A stretch of DNA of 64,000 nt from Psychroserpens mesophilus (GTDB lineage Bacteria; Bacteroidota; Bacteroidia; Flavobacteriales; Flavobacteriaceae), in NCBI RefSeq assembly GCF_000826645.1, contig NZ_JXJP01000003.1, positions 248,001 to 312,000 on the forward strand. The letters are read 5' to 3'. Positions 16,966-26,268 of the stretch are shown piece by piece. The notes under the pieces were generated by a model that did no database searches, was not told where the DNA came from, and saw only the letters and a list, made by a program, of their open reading frames with translations. The position numbers were made by a program, and so were the translations under genes. Numbering within the stretch: position 1 is the first letter of the stretch; each line of letters begins with the position of its first letter.

Positions 16966-19059
16966 CTACAGATGTTCATAAGATTCTAAAAGTCTTATAA
17001 ATTCTGCTCTGTAACCATCATCATCTTTACCTCTTCCGCTATTAGCTAGTCTAATGATATCTTCAATTGTTGCATTATTATCATATTTTGATGCTCTAAG
17101 TCTCATTCCGAATAAGGCAATTGCAGATACAAAATTCATATCTTCAGATGGTTCAGATAGGTTTGAATTCTGAATATGAATCATTTCAATACTTTTTGAT
17201 TCATCTGGCTTTTTATATCTAAATTTCACTGTAAACAATTCGTCGTGATATTTATCAGAAGTTAAATTAGTTGTGTACTTCAGTCTTGGAATGTCTTTTA
17301 AATAATCAACTTCTACTCCTACTGGAATTATTTCATACAAAGCTGTAACCGTATGACCACTTCCCAACTCACCTGCATCTTTGGTGTCATCAATGAAATC
17401 TTCTGCAGCAAGTAATCTGTTTTCATAACCAATAAGTCGGTAAGCTTGTACTTTCTTTGGATTGAATTCCACTTGAATTTTTACATCCTTAGCAATGGTA
17501 AATAACGTACCTCCAAATTCTTTTCCGAAGACTTTTTGTGCCTCCTGCATATTATCGATATAAGCATGATTCCCATTGCCTTTATCTGCAAGTGTTTCTA
17601 ATTTTGAATCTTTGTAGTTTCCGTATCCAAAACCTAAAACTGATAAGAATACACCAGATTTTCGTTTCTCTTCAATAAGAGTTTGCATATCGCTATCACT
17701 TGAAGCTCCAACATTGAAATCACCATCTGTTGCTAATATTACTCTATTATTACCTCCTTTTTTAAAATGTTTTTCGGCTAAATGATAAGCCAATTGAATT
17801 CCTGCTCCTCCAGCAGTTGAACCACCAGCTTCTAAATTGTCTAGTGCTTTTAAAATAACATTCTTCTTATGACCTTGAGTTGGTTCTAATACAACTCCAG
17901 CAGCTCCAGCATAGACTACAATTGACACCATATCTTTATCTCTTAATTGGTTTACTAAAAGCTTAAAGGCACTTTTTAATAATTGTAATTTATTTGGAGA
18001 ACTCATTGAACCAGAAACATCAATAAGAAAAGTAAGATTGGATGCAGGCAATTCTTCATTGTCGTATGTTTTTCCTTGAAGTCCGATTCTAACTAATCGC
18101 GTTTTTTGATGCCATGGTGTTTGAATTACTTCTGTATTTATTGAAAATGGATGTTCGTCTTGTGGTTGTGGATAATCATAATTGAAATAATTTACCATTT
18201 CTTCAATCCTTACAGCATCTTTTGGAACTGTTTGTCCGTTATTCAACATACGTCTGATATTGCTGTATGATGCCTTATCTACATCAATTGAAAAGGTTGA
18301 CAAAGGAGATAAATGTGAGCGCTTGAATGGATTGTCTACAATTTGAGTATAGGACTCATTTAAAAAATCGTTTAAAATATTTACATCGACATTGTTATTT
18401 CTTATTCCTTTTGTGCGCAATACGGCAACGCCCTTGGAGCCTTCATAGTTATATAAAACTTTACCCTGCATAGGACTAAGAATTTCAACATGTTTTATTT
18501 TATTAATTTGAATACTATTCAATTGACCTCTCGTTATCGGTTGTCCATCTAAAATAAACAGTGGTTCTCTAGTATTAGTGCTAATGGAATTACTTTGGAC
18601 ATTGACTCTAGACGCTACTCCAGGTTTGCCTTTTAAATAAGCACTATTAACTCCTGATGCTCGTCCTCCAAAAACAGAAGACAATGTTGGCTTTGGTCTA
18701 AAATTAGATCTATTTGAATGAGATGATTTAGATGAAAATCCGCAAACTACAATTTCTTCTAATTTTTCTACATCTTCAATCATACTAACATTTAGTTCGT
18801 CTGTTTTAGCCACTATTGCTGTTGTTTCTTTCATTCCTAAAAAAGAAAACACTAAGACATCTCCCGTTTGCGCATATATTGAGTAATAACCATCAAAGTC
18901 GGTTTGAACGCCATTTGATGTGCCTTTAATAATAACATTTACACCAGGTAATGGCAATCCATCAGTTGCTGAAGATACAGTTCCTGTTATATTTCTTTGC
19001 TGTGCATTTAAGCAGATACTTATTAAAAAGAAGCACGATAATTGTAATAATAGTTTCAT
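16966..19059 (-). CDS. Exported protein: SusC-like N terminus fused to YfbK-type vWA domain
   Basis: The 697-residue protein has a signal peptide to about 20 and a carboxypeptidase-regulatory-like domain (about 23-95, GVQTDFDGYYSI). A TonB-plug-like domain without a barrel follows (about 100-220). Next comes the YfbK N-terminal domain (about 245-335), then the vWA domain (about 341-515) with an intact MIDAS (D347-x-S349-x-S351, T415, D445). A DUF3520-like end completes it. The first two parts are borrowed from SusC/TonB-dependent receptors. It probably sits in the periplasm or at the outer membrane and binds a protein through the metal site. The downstream gene at 16216 is its degenerate relative. 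Confidence 0.85.
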   Translation of the reverse strand: MKLLLQLSCFFLISICLNAQQRNITGTVSSATDGLPLPGVNVIIKGTSNGVQTDFDGYYSIYAQTGDVLVFSFLGMKETTAIVAKTDELNVSMIEDVEKLEEIVVCGFSSKSSHSNRSNFRPKPTLSSVFGGRASGVNSAYLKGKPGVASRVNVQSNSISTNTREPLFILDGQPITRGQLNSIQINKIKHVEILSPMQGKVLYNYEGSKGVAVLRTKGIRNNNVDVNILNDFLNESYTQIVDNPFKRSHLSPLSTFSIDVDKASYSNIRRMLNNGQTVPKDAVRIEEMVNYFNYDYPQPQDEHPFSINTEVIQTPWHQKTRLVRIGLQGKTYDNEELPASNLTFLIDVSGSMSSPNKLQLLKSAFKLLVNQLRDKDMVSIVVYAGAAGVVLEPTQGHKKNVILKALDNLEAGGSTAGGAGIQLAYHLAEKHFKKGGNNRVILATDGDFNVGASSDSDMQTLIEEKRKSGVFLSVLGFGYGNYKDSKLETLADKGNGNHAYIDNMQEAQKVFGKEFGGTLFTIAKDVKIQVEFNPKKVQAYRLIGYENRLLAAEDFIDDTKDAGELGSGHTVTALYEIIPVGVEVDYLKDIPRLKYTTNLTSDKYHDELFTVKFRYKKPDESKSIEMIHIQNSNLSEPSEDMNFVSAIALFGMRLRASKYDNNATIEDIIRLANSGRGKDDDGYRAEFIRLLESYEHL

Positions 19060-19151
19060 GATGATTAAAGTTTAAAGTTCATACCAAACTTATCATCATA
19101 TCCTATTTTAAAAAATGGAAAGTGAGTGAAACCTTCTTTTCAATGAGTAAA

Positions 19152-20216
19152 CTACGTTAAAATAGTATCCAGAATTTTTTTTCGTTGAAGTTTTCCAGTT
19201 TCAGTGACTAAGAATTTAGGAATCGTATAAACCATTTTTGGAACCTCATGTTTGTCTAATTGTGAGAATACTTCTTTATCAAAATCTGCCGTTTCGCCTT
19301 CAATAACGAGAATGACTTTCTGACCTAAATCATTATCTGTTTCTGAAGCAATAAAAAAACGAGGTTCTATCAAATCCTGAAGCTTTAATTCTATCAGTTC
19401 TGGATAAACCTTTACTCCTCCAGAGTTAATCATATTATCATATCGCCCAATAATTTCAAATTGATGTTCAGAAACCATATTCACCAAATCGTTTGTCACT
19501 ATAATAGCATCACTTAATTTTGGTGCATCAACAACTAAACAATCGTTTTCATTTTTAGAAATACGTACATCTGGTAATGTTTCAAAAGCCTTGCTCATTG
19601 AGGTATTATGATTTAATTTTTTAACTGCAAAATGACTAATAGTTTCTGTCATACCAAAGGTTTCATATACACTCGTTTCTAAATCTTGTAAACTATCAAT
19701 AAGTGCTTTTGAAACACTCGCACCTCCTACAATAAGCGTTTTGATATGTTGTAATCTATTTAAAGAATTTTTGAGTTGCAACGGAATCATTGCACAAAAA
19801 TCATAATCTTTTTCATCATCATAAGCAGGATGTAAAGTTGGAGCGACCATGTCTAATTCTAAACCTAAAATCATGGCACGTACTAGCATCATTTTACCAG
19901 ATATATAACGACTTGGTAAACAATGTAAAGCAGTATCACCTGGCTGAATCTTAAAAAAGTCACCTGTCATGATTGCAGAATTAACCATGTGTTTTTTATT
20001 AATTTTAATTGTCTTGGGCAAACCTGTTGTTCCCGATGTACTAACCAAAATGTAATCTTTACTATCTAACCAGTCCAGTAAAAAATTACCTGCTACTTTT
20101 TCAAAGGCTTCGCCTTCTTTTACGAGACTATAAGCAACTTCTTTCAATTCGTCATGATCAAAAGAGGAGCCGTTTAACTTAAATTTTAAGTGAATTTTAT
20201 CAAATGTAGGTGTCAT
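19152..20216 (-). CDS. menE: o-succinylbenzoate-CoA ligase (MenE, short form)
   Basis: A 354-residue AMP-forming ligase, shorter than the 450-490 of enterobacterial MenE but typical of Bacteroidetes. The P-loop is STSGTTGLPK near 59-68. YETFGMTET forms the adenine/acyl pocket, and GRYDNMINSGGVKVYP the hinge. The final TETGKLQRKK holds the catalytic lysine. It activates o-succinylbenzoate with ATP and CoA in menaquinone synthesis. It stands alone, not with the other men genes 5 kb away, and has no obvious terminator. Confidence 0.85.
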   Translation of the reverse strand: MTPTFDKIHLKFKLNGSSFDHDELKEVAYSLVKEGEAFEKVAGNFLLDWLDSKDYILVSTSGTTGLPKTIKINKKHMVNSAIMTGDFFKIQPGDTALHCLPSRYISGKMMLVRAMILGLELDMVAPTLHPAYDDEKDYDFCAMIPLQLKNSLNRLQHIKTLIVGGASVSKALIDSLQDLETSVYETFGMTETISHFAVKKLNHNTSMSKAFETLPDVRISKNENDCLVVDAPKLSDAIIVTNDLVNMVSEHQFEIIGRYDNMINSGGVKVYPELIELKLQDLIEPRFFIASETDNDLGQKVILVIEGETADFDKEVFSQLDKHEVPKMVYTIPKFLVTETGKLQRKKILDTILT

Positions 20217-20282
20217 TTTGGTATGATATTAGCTATGAGTTATATACTATTTTTAACACAACTAAGTTAAAGATAAATAGTC

Positions 20283-20290
20283 TATATTTG
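20283..20290 (+). promoter_or_regulatory. -7 element TATATTTG before the DUF3857 pair
   Basis: TATATTTG lies 18 bases before the first start codon of the DUF3857 gene pair. A clear TTG at 17-23 bases upstream is missing. Confidence 0.5.
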
Positions 20291-20308
20291 AATTAAAACA
20301 CCCAAACA

Positions 20309-22192
20309 ATGCCTAAATATTTTTTCTTTTTTTTACTTGTACCATTTCTCTGTTGGTCACAAGATTTTTCAGATAAAGATTACATCTACCTTAAAAGACA
20401 TCAACACATCACTATAAAATTAATCAACGACAAATTTGATATTGTTCAAAACGTCACAGAACAAGGAAAGTTTATCAGTTCAAAAAAATTATATTTCGCC
20501 AACGAATCTATTGGCTACAGTAGTTTTTCAGAAATTAAAGATATTGAAGCCTATACCTATTTACCAGCATCAGATAAGAAAATAAACGTTGATTATATTG
20601 AAACTAAGCAAGAATTCGATAACATGGTGTTTTACAGTGATGACGAATTTAAAAGCTTTATATTTCCGGCAGTCACTCAAGGTGCAGAAACGTATTTGAG
20701 CTATAAGCGTATTATCAAAGAACCTCAATTTCTAGGTGGTTTTAATTTTGCTATTCATGTGCCAACTAAAAGCGCACAGCTCTCTGTTGAATTTCCAAAA
20801 CATGTAGAAATTGGTTATGTCGAGTTCAACACCGAATCAATTAATTTAGATTTCAAAAAAGAAGAAACGGAAACCAGCACTATTTACACCTGGAGTGCTA
20901 ACAACACCGAAGGCTTTCAATTAGAAGATGATAGTGAAGCGCCTATGTATTACTTACCACACATATTACTTTACATAAAAAATTATGAAAGCAATGGTAA
21001 AATAATAAATGTTTCAAATGATTTATCAGATTTATACAAATGGTATGTCAGTTTATTAGATCAGGTGGATACTAATGACTTGGCCAAGGTACATGAAATT
21101 ACAGATGAGATTACAAGTGCACTAAATACTAAAGAGGAGAAGGCAAAAGCAATTTTTGAATGGGTACAAAATAACATCAATTACATTGCGTTTGGTGATG
21201 GTTATGGTGGATTTATTCCTGCTGGAGCAGCTGCAACCTGTGAAACTCGTTATGGTGATTGTAAAGCCATGTCAAATTTATTATATGAAATGCTCAATCA
21301 TGTTGGTATTGAAGCATACAGAACATGGATTGGCTCTAGAAGTAAGCCTTACTCATACTACGAAGTTCCTACAACCTCTGTTGATAATCATATGATTACT
21401 ACAGCAATTATAGAAAATGACACTATCTTTCTGGATGCTACAGATAGCTATGTGCCATTTGGTATGCCAAGTGCATTTATTCAAACCAAAGAGGCACTCG
21501 TAGGAATTGATAAAGACAATTTTGAAATTATTAAAGTTCCTGCACAAAAAGCAAAACAAAGTGTTACCAATATTACAACTAAAATGCATTTAGAAAATGG
21601 AACGTTAAAAGTATCTGAAAAACGTTCCCTTCAAGGTTATGACAAGGTAGAATTTGTATCAGATTACACCTATAAAAAAGAAAGTAAAACGGAAGAAGAA
21701 TACCTTAATACGACACTTGCGTTGGGAAACAACAAAACAAAATATACCAATATTAATAAAACCCATTTTGACAATAAGGCTACGCCTCTGATTTTAGAAT
21801 ACGACCTGATTATAGATAGTTACACGAGAAATATTGGAGACAAAATTTATATCAACTTGAATATTGATCGCTCACTGTCTAACAGTGATGTTGAAACCGA
21901 AGGCCGAAAATTTAGTAAAAAAATAGATTATAAGTTCGAAAGACATTTTACCACCAATTTTGAAATTCCTGAAGGCTATCAAGCGAGCTACGTTCCTGAT
22001 GCTTTGGTTTTTGAAGATCCAAACTATGGTTTTAAAATAAACTATGAACAAAATGGTAATGTGATAACACAAACTAAAACTATTTACGTTAAGACCTTAA
22101 GTATTGAATTGAAAGATTTTGATAACTGGAATCAATTTATAAAAAGTTTACAAAAAGCCTATAAAAAAAGTATAATATTAGAACAGATATAA
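20309..22192 (+). CDS. Exported DUF3857/transglutaminase-like protein, catalytic triad present
   Basis: A 627-residue protein with signal peptide MPKYFFFFLLVPFLCWSQ. The DUF3857 beta domain covers about 25-225. A transglutaminase-like core follows with C318 (RYGDCKAMSNLL), H361 (DNHMITT) and D376 (FLDATDSY). A C-terminal beta domain closes the protein. Related proteins are common in Bacteroidetes and are periplasmic or surface; their activity is unproven, possibly a cysteine protease or transpeptidase. The stop overlaps the next start as TAATG, so the two genes are co-translated. Confidence 0.82.
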   Translation: MPKYFFFFLLVPFLCWSQDFSDKDYIYLKRHQHITIKLINDKFDIVQNVTEQGKFISSKKLYFANESIGYSSFSEIKDIEAYTYLPASDKKINVDYIETKQEFDNMVFYSDDEFKSFIFPAVTQGAETYLSYKRIIKEPQFLGGFNFAIHVPTKSAQLSVEFPKHVEIGYVEFNTESINLDFKKEETETSTIYTWSANNTEGFQLEDDSEAPMYYLPHILLYIKNYESNGKIINVSNDLSDLYKWYVSLLDQVDTNDLAKVHEITDEITSALNTKEEKAKAIFEWVQNNINYIAFGDGYGGFIPAGAAATCETRYGDCKAMSNLLYEMLNHVGIEAYRTWIGSRSKPYSYYEVPTTSVDNHMITTAIIENDTIFLDATDSYVPFGMPSAFIQTKEALVGIDKDNFEIIKVPAQKAKQSVTNITTKMHLENGTLKVSEKRSLQGYDKVEFVSDYTYKKESKTEEEYLNTTLALGNNKTKYTNINKTHFDNKATPLILEYDLIIDSYTRNIGDKIYINLNIDRSLSNSDVETEGRKFSKKIDYKFERHFTTNFEIPEGYQASYVPDALVFEDPNYGFKINYEQNGNVITQTKTIYVKTLSIELKDFDNWNQFIKSLQKAYKKSIILEQI

Positions 22193-24126
22193 TGATAAAA
22201 AAAATTGCACTGATTGCCATATTACTAACAACTACAACTGGTATTGCTCAGCATTACAAAACGTATGATTGGCAAAAAAAACCAAAATTACATAAATTAA
22301 GCAGTGACGAAAAAGAAGCGTCTTCAGTTGCTATTTTCAAAAAAGTTATTGTAGAATATCATGCTGATGAAGTTGCTTCAGAGCCAAGACTTTACGAAAC
22401 TAAACACACCATTATTCGTGTTAATGACGATAATGGAATTGCGCAACACAACACTGTTTACATCCCAATGTATGACGTAAAACAACTTATTAGTGTAAAA
22501 GCAAGAACAATTAGTCCGTCTGGAAAAGTCGTTTTATTAAATGAAGAAAATATAAAAGACGTTAGCAATGTTGAAGAATACGGCGACTTCAAAATATTTG
22601 CAATTGAAGGTGCTGAAATCAATTCTGAAATAGAAGTCTTATATACCGTTGAAAGAGCTTTTGAAATTTATGGCTCTGAAACCATTCAGGCGAATTACAA
22701 AATAAAAGAGGCGCAGTTTTTATTTATTACCGGAAAACTTATGTCTAATGTGAAGGCTTACAGAACAATTGAAACTTTCGAACCTGTAAATATTGAAGGT
22801 AACAAAGCGCAACTCTTGACCATTAAAGATATTCCTGCCATGGTTGAAGAAGAATATGCAACACCAAAAGCTAATAATATTGCTGTTGTCTATCAATGTT
22901 TTCTTCCTGATCAAAACATCACACAAAACATGTTCTGGACGAACGTTTCAAATAATGTTGGCAGACAATTTTTTCCTGAAGAAGTTGTTGCTCAGGCTAA
23001 AGAAGATGCAGATAAAATTGTTGAAGGTTATACAGATTTATCTACCTATAAAAAAGCTGCGCTTGTAGATATTTTTGTAAAATCTAATTACACGGTTGTG
23101 AAGAATAACAATCAGGAGCTTTCCGATTTAAATTATATTTTAACAAATCGTTCGGCAAGTGATTATGGCATCATGAAAGTTTATGCGCAGTATTTAACGG
23201 CATTAGATGTTGAATTCGAAATCGTTATTACAGCCAATCGTTTTTTAACTAAGTTTGATCCTGAATTTTTTGTTCCTGGAATGTTGAGAGATTTCTTAAT
23301 CTACATACCTTCAGAACGAAAATACATCGCTCCAGACCGTTTTGAAGCTAGAATTGGTGAAGCACCATTTAATATCTTAGGGAATTATGGTTTGTTTATT
23401 TCTTCAGATTTTAAACATTATTTCTCTAAAATTATTCAGGAAGATCCAGATTACAGTAAAATTAGAAGAGATATGAATATTTCTTTTAAAAACGATTTTG
23501 AAAGCGTAACCATTGAACAAGATCAAGATTACTTTGGCCATTGGGCTGAAACCAGTAGAGCTGTTTTAAATTTATCTACTGAGCAAGGGTTAATAGAATA
23601 TAAAGATTATTTAACGGGTTCTGGTATTGAAGACAAAGCAATTATAAGTTACGAAACTTTTAATACAGATATGAATCAACTGGAATACAATGTTCCTTTT
23701 CAGGTAAAAACTACGATTTCTTCTGAAGTCTTACTTGAAGATGCTGGTGATAGTTATATTTTTCAAATCGGAATGGTAATTGGTACTCAAAGTGAGTTAT
23801 ATCAAGAAACAGAACGTATCAATCCAATAGAAATGATTTATCCTAACCGTTATAATTATGAAATTATCGTTAATATTCCTGAAGGCTACACTGTTGAAGG
23901 TCTAGAATCGTTAGTGATTGACAAACGATATATTGCAAGTAATGGTAAAGAAACTGCTAAGTTTGAGTCTAATTACAAGTTAGATGATGACAAGATTATA
24001 ATTACTATAGAAGAATTTTATAAAACACATGAATTTGATTTGAATAAATATGAAGAATTCAGAGAAGTGATTAATGCAGCTTCCGATTTCAACAAAGCAG
24101 CGATTTTGTTTAAGGCTGCAGATTAG
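22192..24126 (+). CDS. Exported DUF3857/transglutaminase-like protein, catalytic triad lost
   Basis: The 644-residue partner of the preceding gene starts inside its stop codon. It has a signal peptide (to about 19), a DUF3857-like domain and a transglutaminase fold. The region matching RYGDCKAM is SASDYGIM, so the catalytic Cys is Tyr325. The residues at the His and Asp positions are also not conserved (RDFLIYIP and KYIAPDRF). It cannot be an active cysteine enzyme of this type. It may be a binding or regulatory subunit of the active partner. No degradation is seen, so it is a functional non-enzyme rather than a pseudogene. Confidence 0.8.
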   Translation: MIKKIALIAILLTTTTGIAQHYKTYDWQKKPKLHKLSSDEKEASSVAIFKKVIVEYHADEVASEPRLYETKHTIIRVNDDNGIAQHNTVYIPMYDVKQLISVKARTISPSGKVVLLNEENIKDVSNVEEYGDFKIFAIEGAEINSEIEVLYTVERAFEIYGSETIQANYKIKEAQFLFITGKLMSNVKAYRTIETFEPVNIEGNKAQLLTIKDIPAMVEEEYATPKANNIAVVYQCFLPDQNITQNMFWTNVSNNVGRQFFPEEVVAQAKEDADKIVEGYTDLSTYKKAALVDIFVKSNYTVVKNNNQELSDLNYILTNRSASDYGIMKVYAQYLTALDVEFEIVITANRFLTKFDPEFFVPGMLRDFLIYIPSERKYIAPDRFEARIGEAPFNILGNYGLFISSDFKHYFSKIIQEDPDYSKIRRDMNISFKNDFESVTIEQDQDYFGHWAETSRAVLNLSTEQGLIEYKDYLTGSGIEDKAIISYETFNTDMNQLEYNVPFQVKTTISSEVLLEDAGDSYIFQIGMVIGTQSELYQETERINPIEMIYPNRYNYEIIVNIPEGYTVEGLESLVIDKRYIASNGKETAKFESNYKLDDDKIIITIEEFYKTHEFDLNKYEEFREVINAASDFNKAAILFKAAD

Positions 24127-24144
24127 ACTTCTAATTGTGATAGA

Positions 24145-24170
24145 GATTTCTCGACTGATCTCGAAATGAC
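24145..24170. repeat. Dispersed palindromic repeat, copy 2
   Basis: gatttctcgactgatctcga followed by aatgac matches 10928-10953 closely. ATTTcTCGA...TCGAAAT can fold as a hairpin. It lies just before the bidirectional terminator. Confidence 0.65.
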
Positions 24171-24190
24171 ATTAGGGTTTTATACTAAAA

Positions 24191-24220
24191 AAAAAAAGCG
24201 ACTATTAAGTCGCTTTTTTT
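24191..24220. terminator. Bidirectional intrinsic terminator
   Basis: aaaaaaagcgact and agtcgcttttttt flank a 4-base loop. The terminator separates the convergent DUF3857 pair and the CPBP gene, which stops 2 bases later. Confidence 0.88.
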
Positions 24221-24221
24221 A

Positions 24222-25181
24222 TTATTCAATAATTTTATAATCTTCTTTAGGTGGTTCTTCAATAGAACCAAAGAGTTTGTCTTTCCAATTGGACCATTTG
24301 TATTTTTTAGAAAAAATAAATAGGATAATTGGATACATGACAAATACAGGTATAATCAAATCTATCGCATTTACCTCAGGTTCTGAAATATCTTTTAAAA
24401 TGGAATGTGTTTGGAAAACAGTCCAATCTGTTGTTACCAACAACGCAGTAAATAAGTTATTAGCTGCATGAAAGCCTAAAGCGAGTTCTGTACCTTCATC
24501 CATTAAGGTCATGATTCCAAAGAGAAAACCAGTTCCTATATAATAAATCATTATGGAATAACCTAGTTTGCCTACTTCAGGATTGAATACATGAAGACCT
24601 CCAAAAATAACTGAAGTCATCACTAATGGAAACCATCTGTTCTTAGCTAAAGTTCCGAAACCTTGCATTAAGTAGCCTCTAAAAATATACTCTTCTAAAC
24701 TGGTTTGAATAGGAATTAAAGCTACCGCAATTACAGCCAGTATGGCAAATCGTTTAGCTTCAAAATTAAATTCATAATTTTCAGGTGATAAATAAAAATA
24801 ATCTAATAACACCAGACTTGAGGAGAGCACACCCCAAAATATAAAAGCAAACCAGATACGTTTCCAATCTAATTTAGATCTTGACGTTGCTATTGAGATC
24901 ATGGTTTGTTTATGCAAGTATTTAACAGCTATGAATAACCCAACAAATGCTACTAAAAAGGATATCAACATTAAAAATAAGAACAAATTCGAGTCTAATA
25001 GCGTATACATTGTTTCTTCGGTAATATCCTCTAATCCTAAAACGCCATCGTTTAGAACCTTCATGATAACGACTCCCAACAACGGTAATTGTCCTATAAA
25101 TGATGCTGCAAATACAATTACAGAACCTATGAGGTATCTCCAAAAATCATGTTCTACTTTAAATGCTTGTTTAATAAACAT
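24222..25181 (-). CDS. CPBP family intramembrane metalloprotease
   Basis: The 319-residue protein has about 8 membrane helices. The Abi/CPBP catalytic motifs are all present: EExxxR as E163-E164-YIF-R168, FxxxH as F193-GGL-H197, and HxxxN as H238-AAN-N242. Members are glutamic/metalloproteases of the Rce1 type; bacterial ones include bacteriocin-immunity proteins. The gene lies 10 bases downstream of menC and is probably co-transcribed with it. The link with menaquinone synthesis is positional only. Confidence 0.85.
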   Translation of the reverse strand: MFIKQAFKVEHDFWRYLIGSVIVFAASFIGQLPLLGVVIMKVLNDGVLGLEDITEETMYTLLDSNLFLFLMLISFLVAFVGLFIAVKYLHKQTMISIATSRSKLDWKRIWFAFIFWGVLSSSLVLLDYFYLSPENYEFNFEAKRFAILAVIAVALIPIQTSLEEYIFRGYLMQGFGTLAKNRWFPLVMTSVIFGGLHVFNPEVGKLGYSIMIYYIGTGFLFGIMTLMDEGTELALGFHAANNLFTALLVTTDWTVFQTHSILKDISEPEVNAIDLIIPVFVMYPIILFIFSKKYKWSNWKDKLFGSIEEPPKEDYKIIE

Positions 25182-25191
25182 AGTATAAATT

Positions 25192-26241
25192 TTATATCGT
25201 TATATTTAAGTTGGTCACATTCCAACCTTTCTTAATTTCGTGCTGCAATGTACCATTTTTTACTAATAACGGACTCTCAAAATTATTGGTAAATAAACTT
25301 CCTGTTCCTAAACCTTGTGGCATATTGCTTTGTAAGGTGTAAGTCCATTGCGCTACAGCATTTAATCCTACATTACTTTCAAGAGCACTTGTAATCCACC
25401 ATCCAATGTTATGTCGTTCAGCGATGTTAATCCATTGCTCACTTCCACTCCATCCTCCAACCAAACTTGGTTTTAAAATAATGTATTGCGGATTAATCAT
25501 TTGTAGCAATTCGGTTTGTCTTGTTACAGTAAACACACCAATTAATTCTTCGTCTAACGCAATTGGCAAAGGGGTTACTTCACAAAGCCTTGCCATTTCT
25601 TCATGCTGTCCTTGTTTTATAGGTTGTTCTATAGAATGTAATTCGAAAGCAGATAAGCGCTTGAGTTTTTCTAGAGCTTGGTCTGGCGTAAACGCACCAT
25701 TTGCATCCACTCGTAATTCAATATCATGTGCTGAAAATTCTTGTCGGATAGACTTTATTAGATTCAATTCAGTATCAAAATCGATAGCACCAATTTTCAT
25801 TTTAATACAATTGAATCCTGATTCAAGTTTTTCTCTTATCTGATCTTTCATAAAAGATTCACTTCCCATCCAAATGAGTCCATTAATAGGAATTGAAGCT
25901 TTTCCACGAGTAAATTCTGAAGGAAACAGTTCAAAAGGCGATTCACTTTCTAGAGATTTAAAGGCTTGCTCTAAACCAAACTGAATGCTTGGGAATTCGA
26001 TTAAATCCGATAGTAATTCATCTAAACCTAATTTAATATGATCGCAAACCCATTGAAGTTTTTCAACATAATCTGATCGGTCATCACTACTTAAACCTCT
26101 AAACAAGCCACATTCGCCAATACCTGTTTTGCCGTCACCTTTTAAAATGATAAACCAAGTCTCTTTAGTTTTTAAAATTCCACGAGAAGTTCCGCTTGGA
26201 TTTTTAAACTGTAGAATGTATTGCTGAAAGCTTGCTGTCAT
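25192..26241 (-). CDS. menC: o-succinylbenzoate synthase (MenC)
   Basis: A 349-residue member of the enolase superfamily. The barrel has the KxK acid-base pair K147-M-K149, metal ligands D179, E205 and D230, and the second base K257 (ILKPSLVGG). These are the residues used for dehydration of SHCHC to o-succinylbenzoate. A dipeptide epimerase or N-acylamino acid racemase is possible in this superfamily, but the neighbouring men genes make MenC the best reading. The gene follows the DUF2490 gene by 27 bases and precedes CPBP by 10. Confidence 0.82.
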   Translation of the reverse strand: MTASFQQYILQFKNPSGTSRGILKTKETWFIILKGDGKTGIGECGLFRGLSSDDRSDYVEKLQWVCDHIKLGLDELLSDLIEFPSIQFGLEQAFKSLESESPFELFPSEFTRGKASIPINGLIWMGSESFMKDQIREKLESGFNCIKMKIGAIDFDTELNLIKSIRQEFSAHDIELRVDANGAFTPDQALEKLKRLSAFELHSIEQPIKQGQHEEMARLCEVTPLPIALDEELIGVFTVTRQTELLQMINPQYIILKPSLVGGWSGSEQWINIAERHNIGWWITSALESNVGLNAVAQWTYTLQSNMPQGLGTGSLFTNNFESPLLVKNGTLQHEIKKGWNVTNLNITI

Positions 26242-26268
26242 GTTGAAGCAAAAATAGGATTTATAAAA

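Noticed and set aside
25406-25843. Plus-strand frame of 145 codons inside menC
   Set aside because: Antisense to an intact menC; the Cys/Ser-rich composition is typical of a shadow frame.
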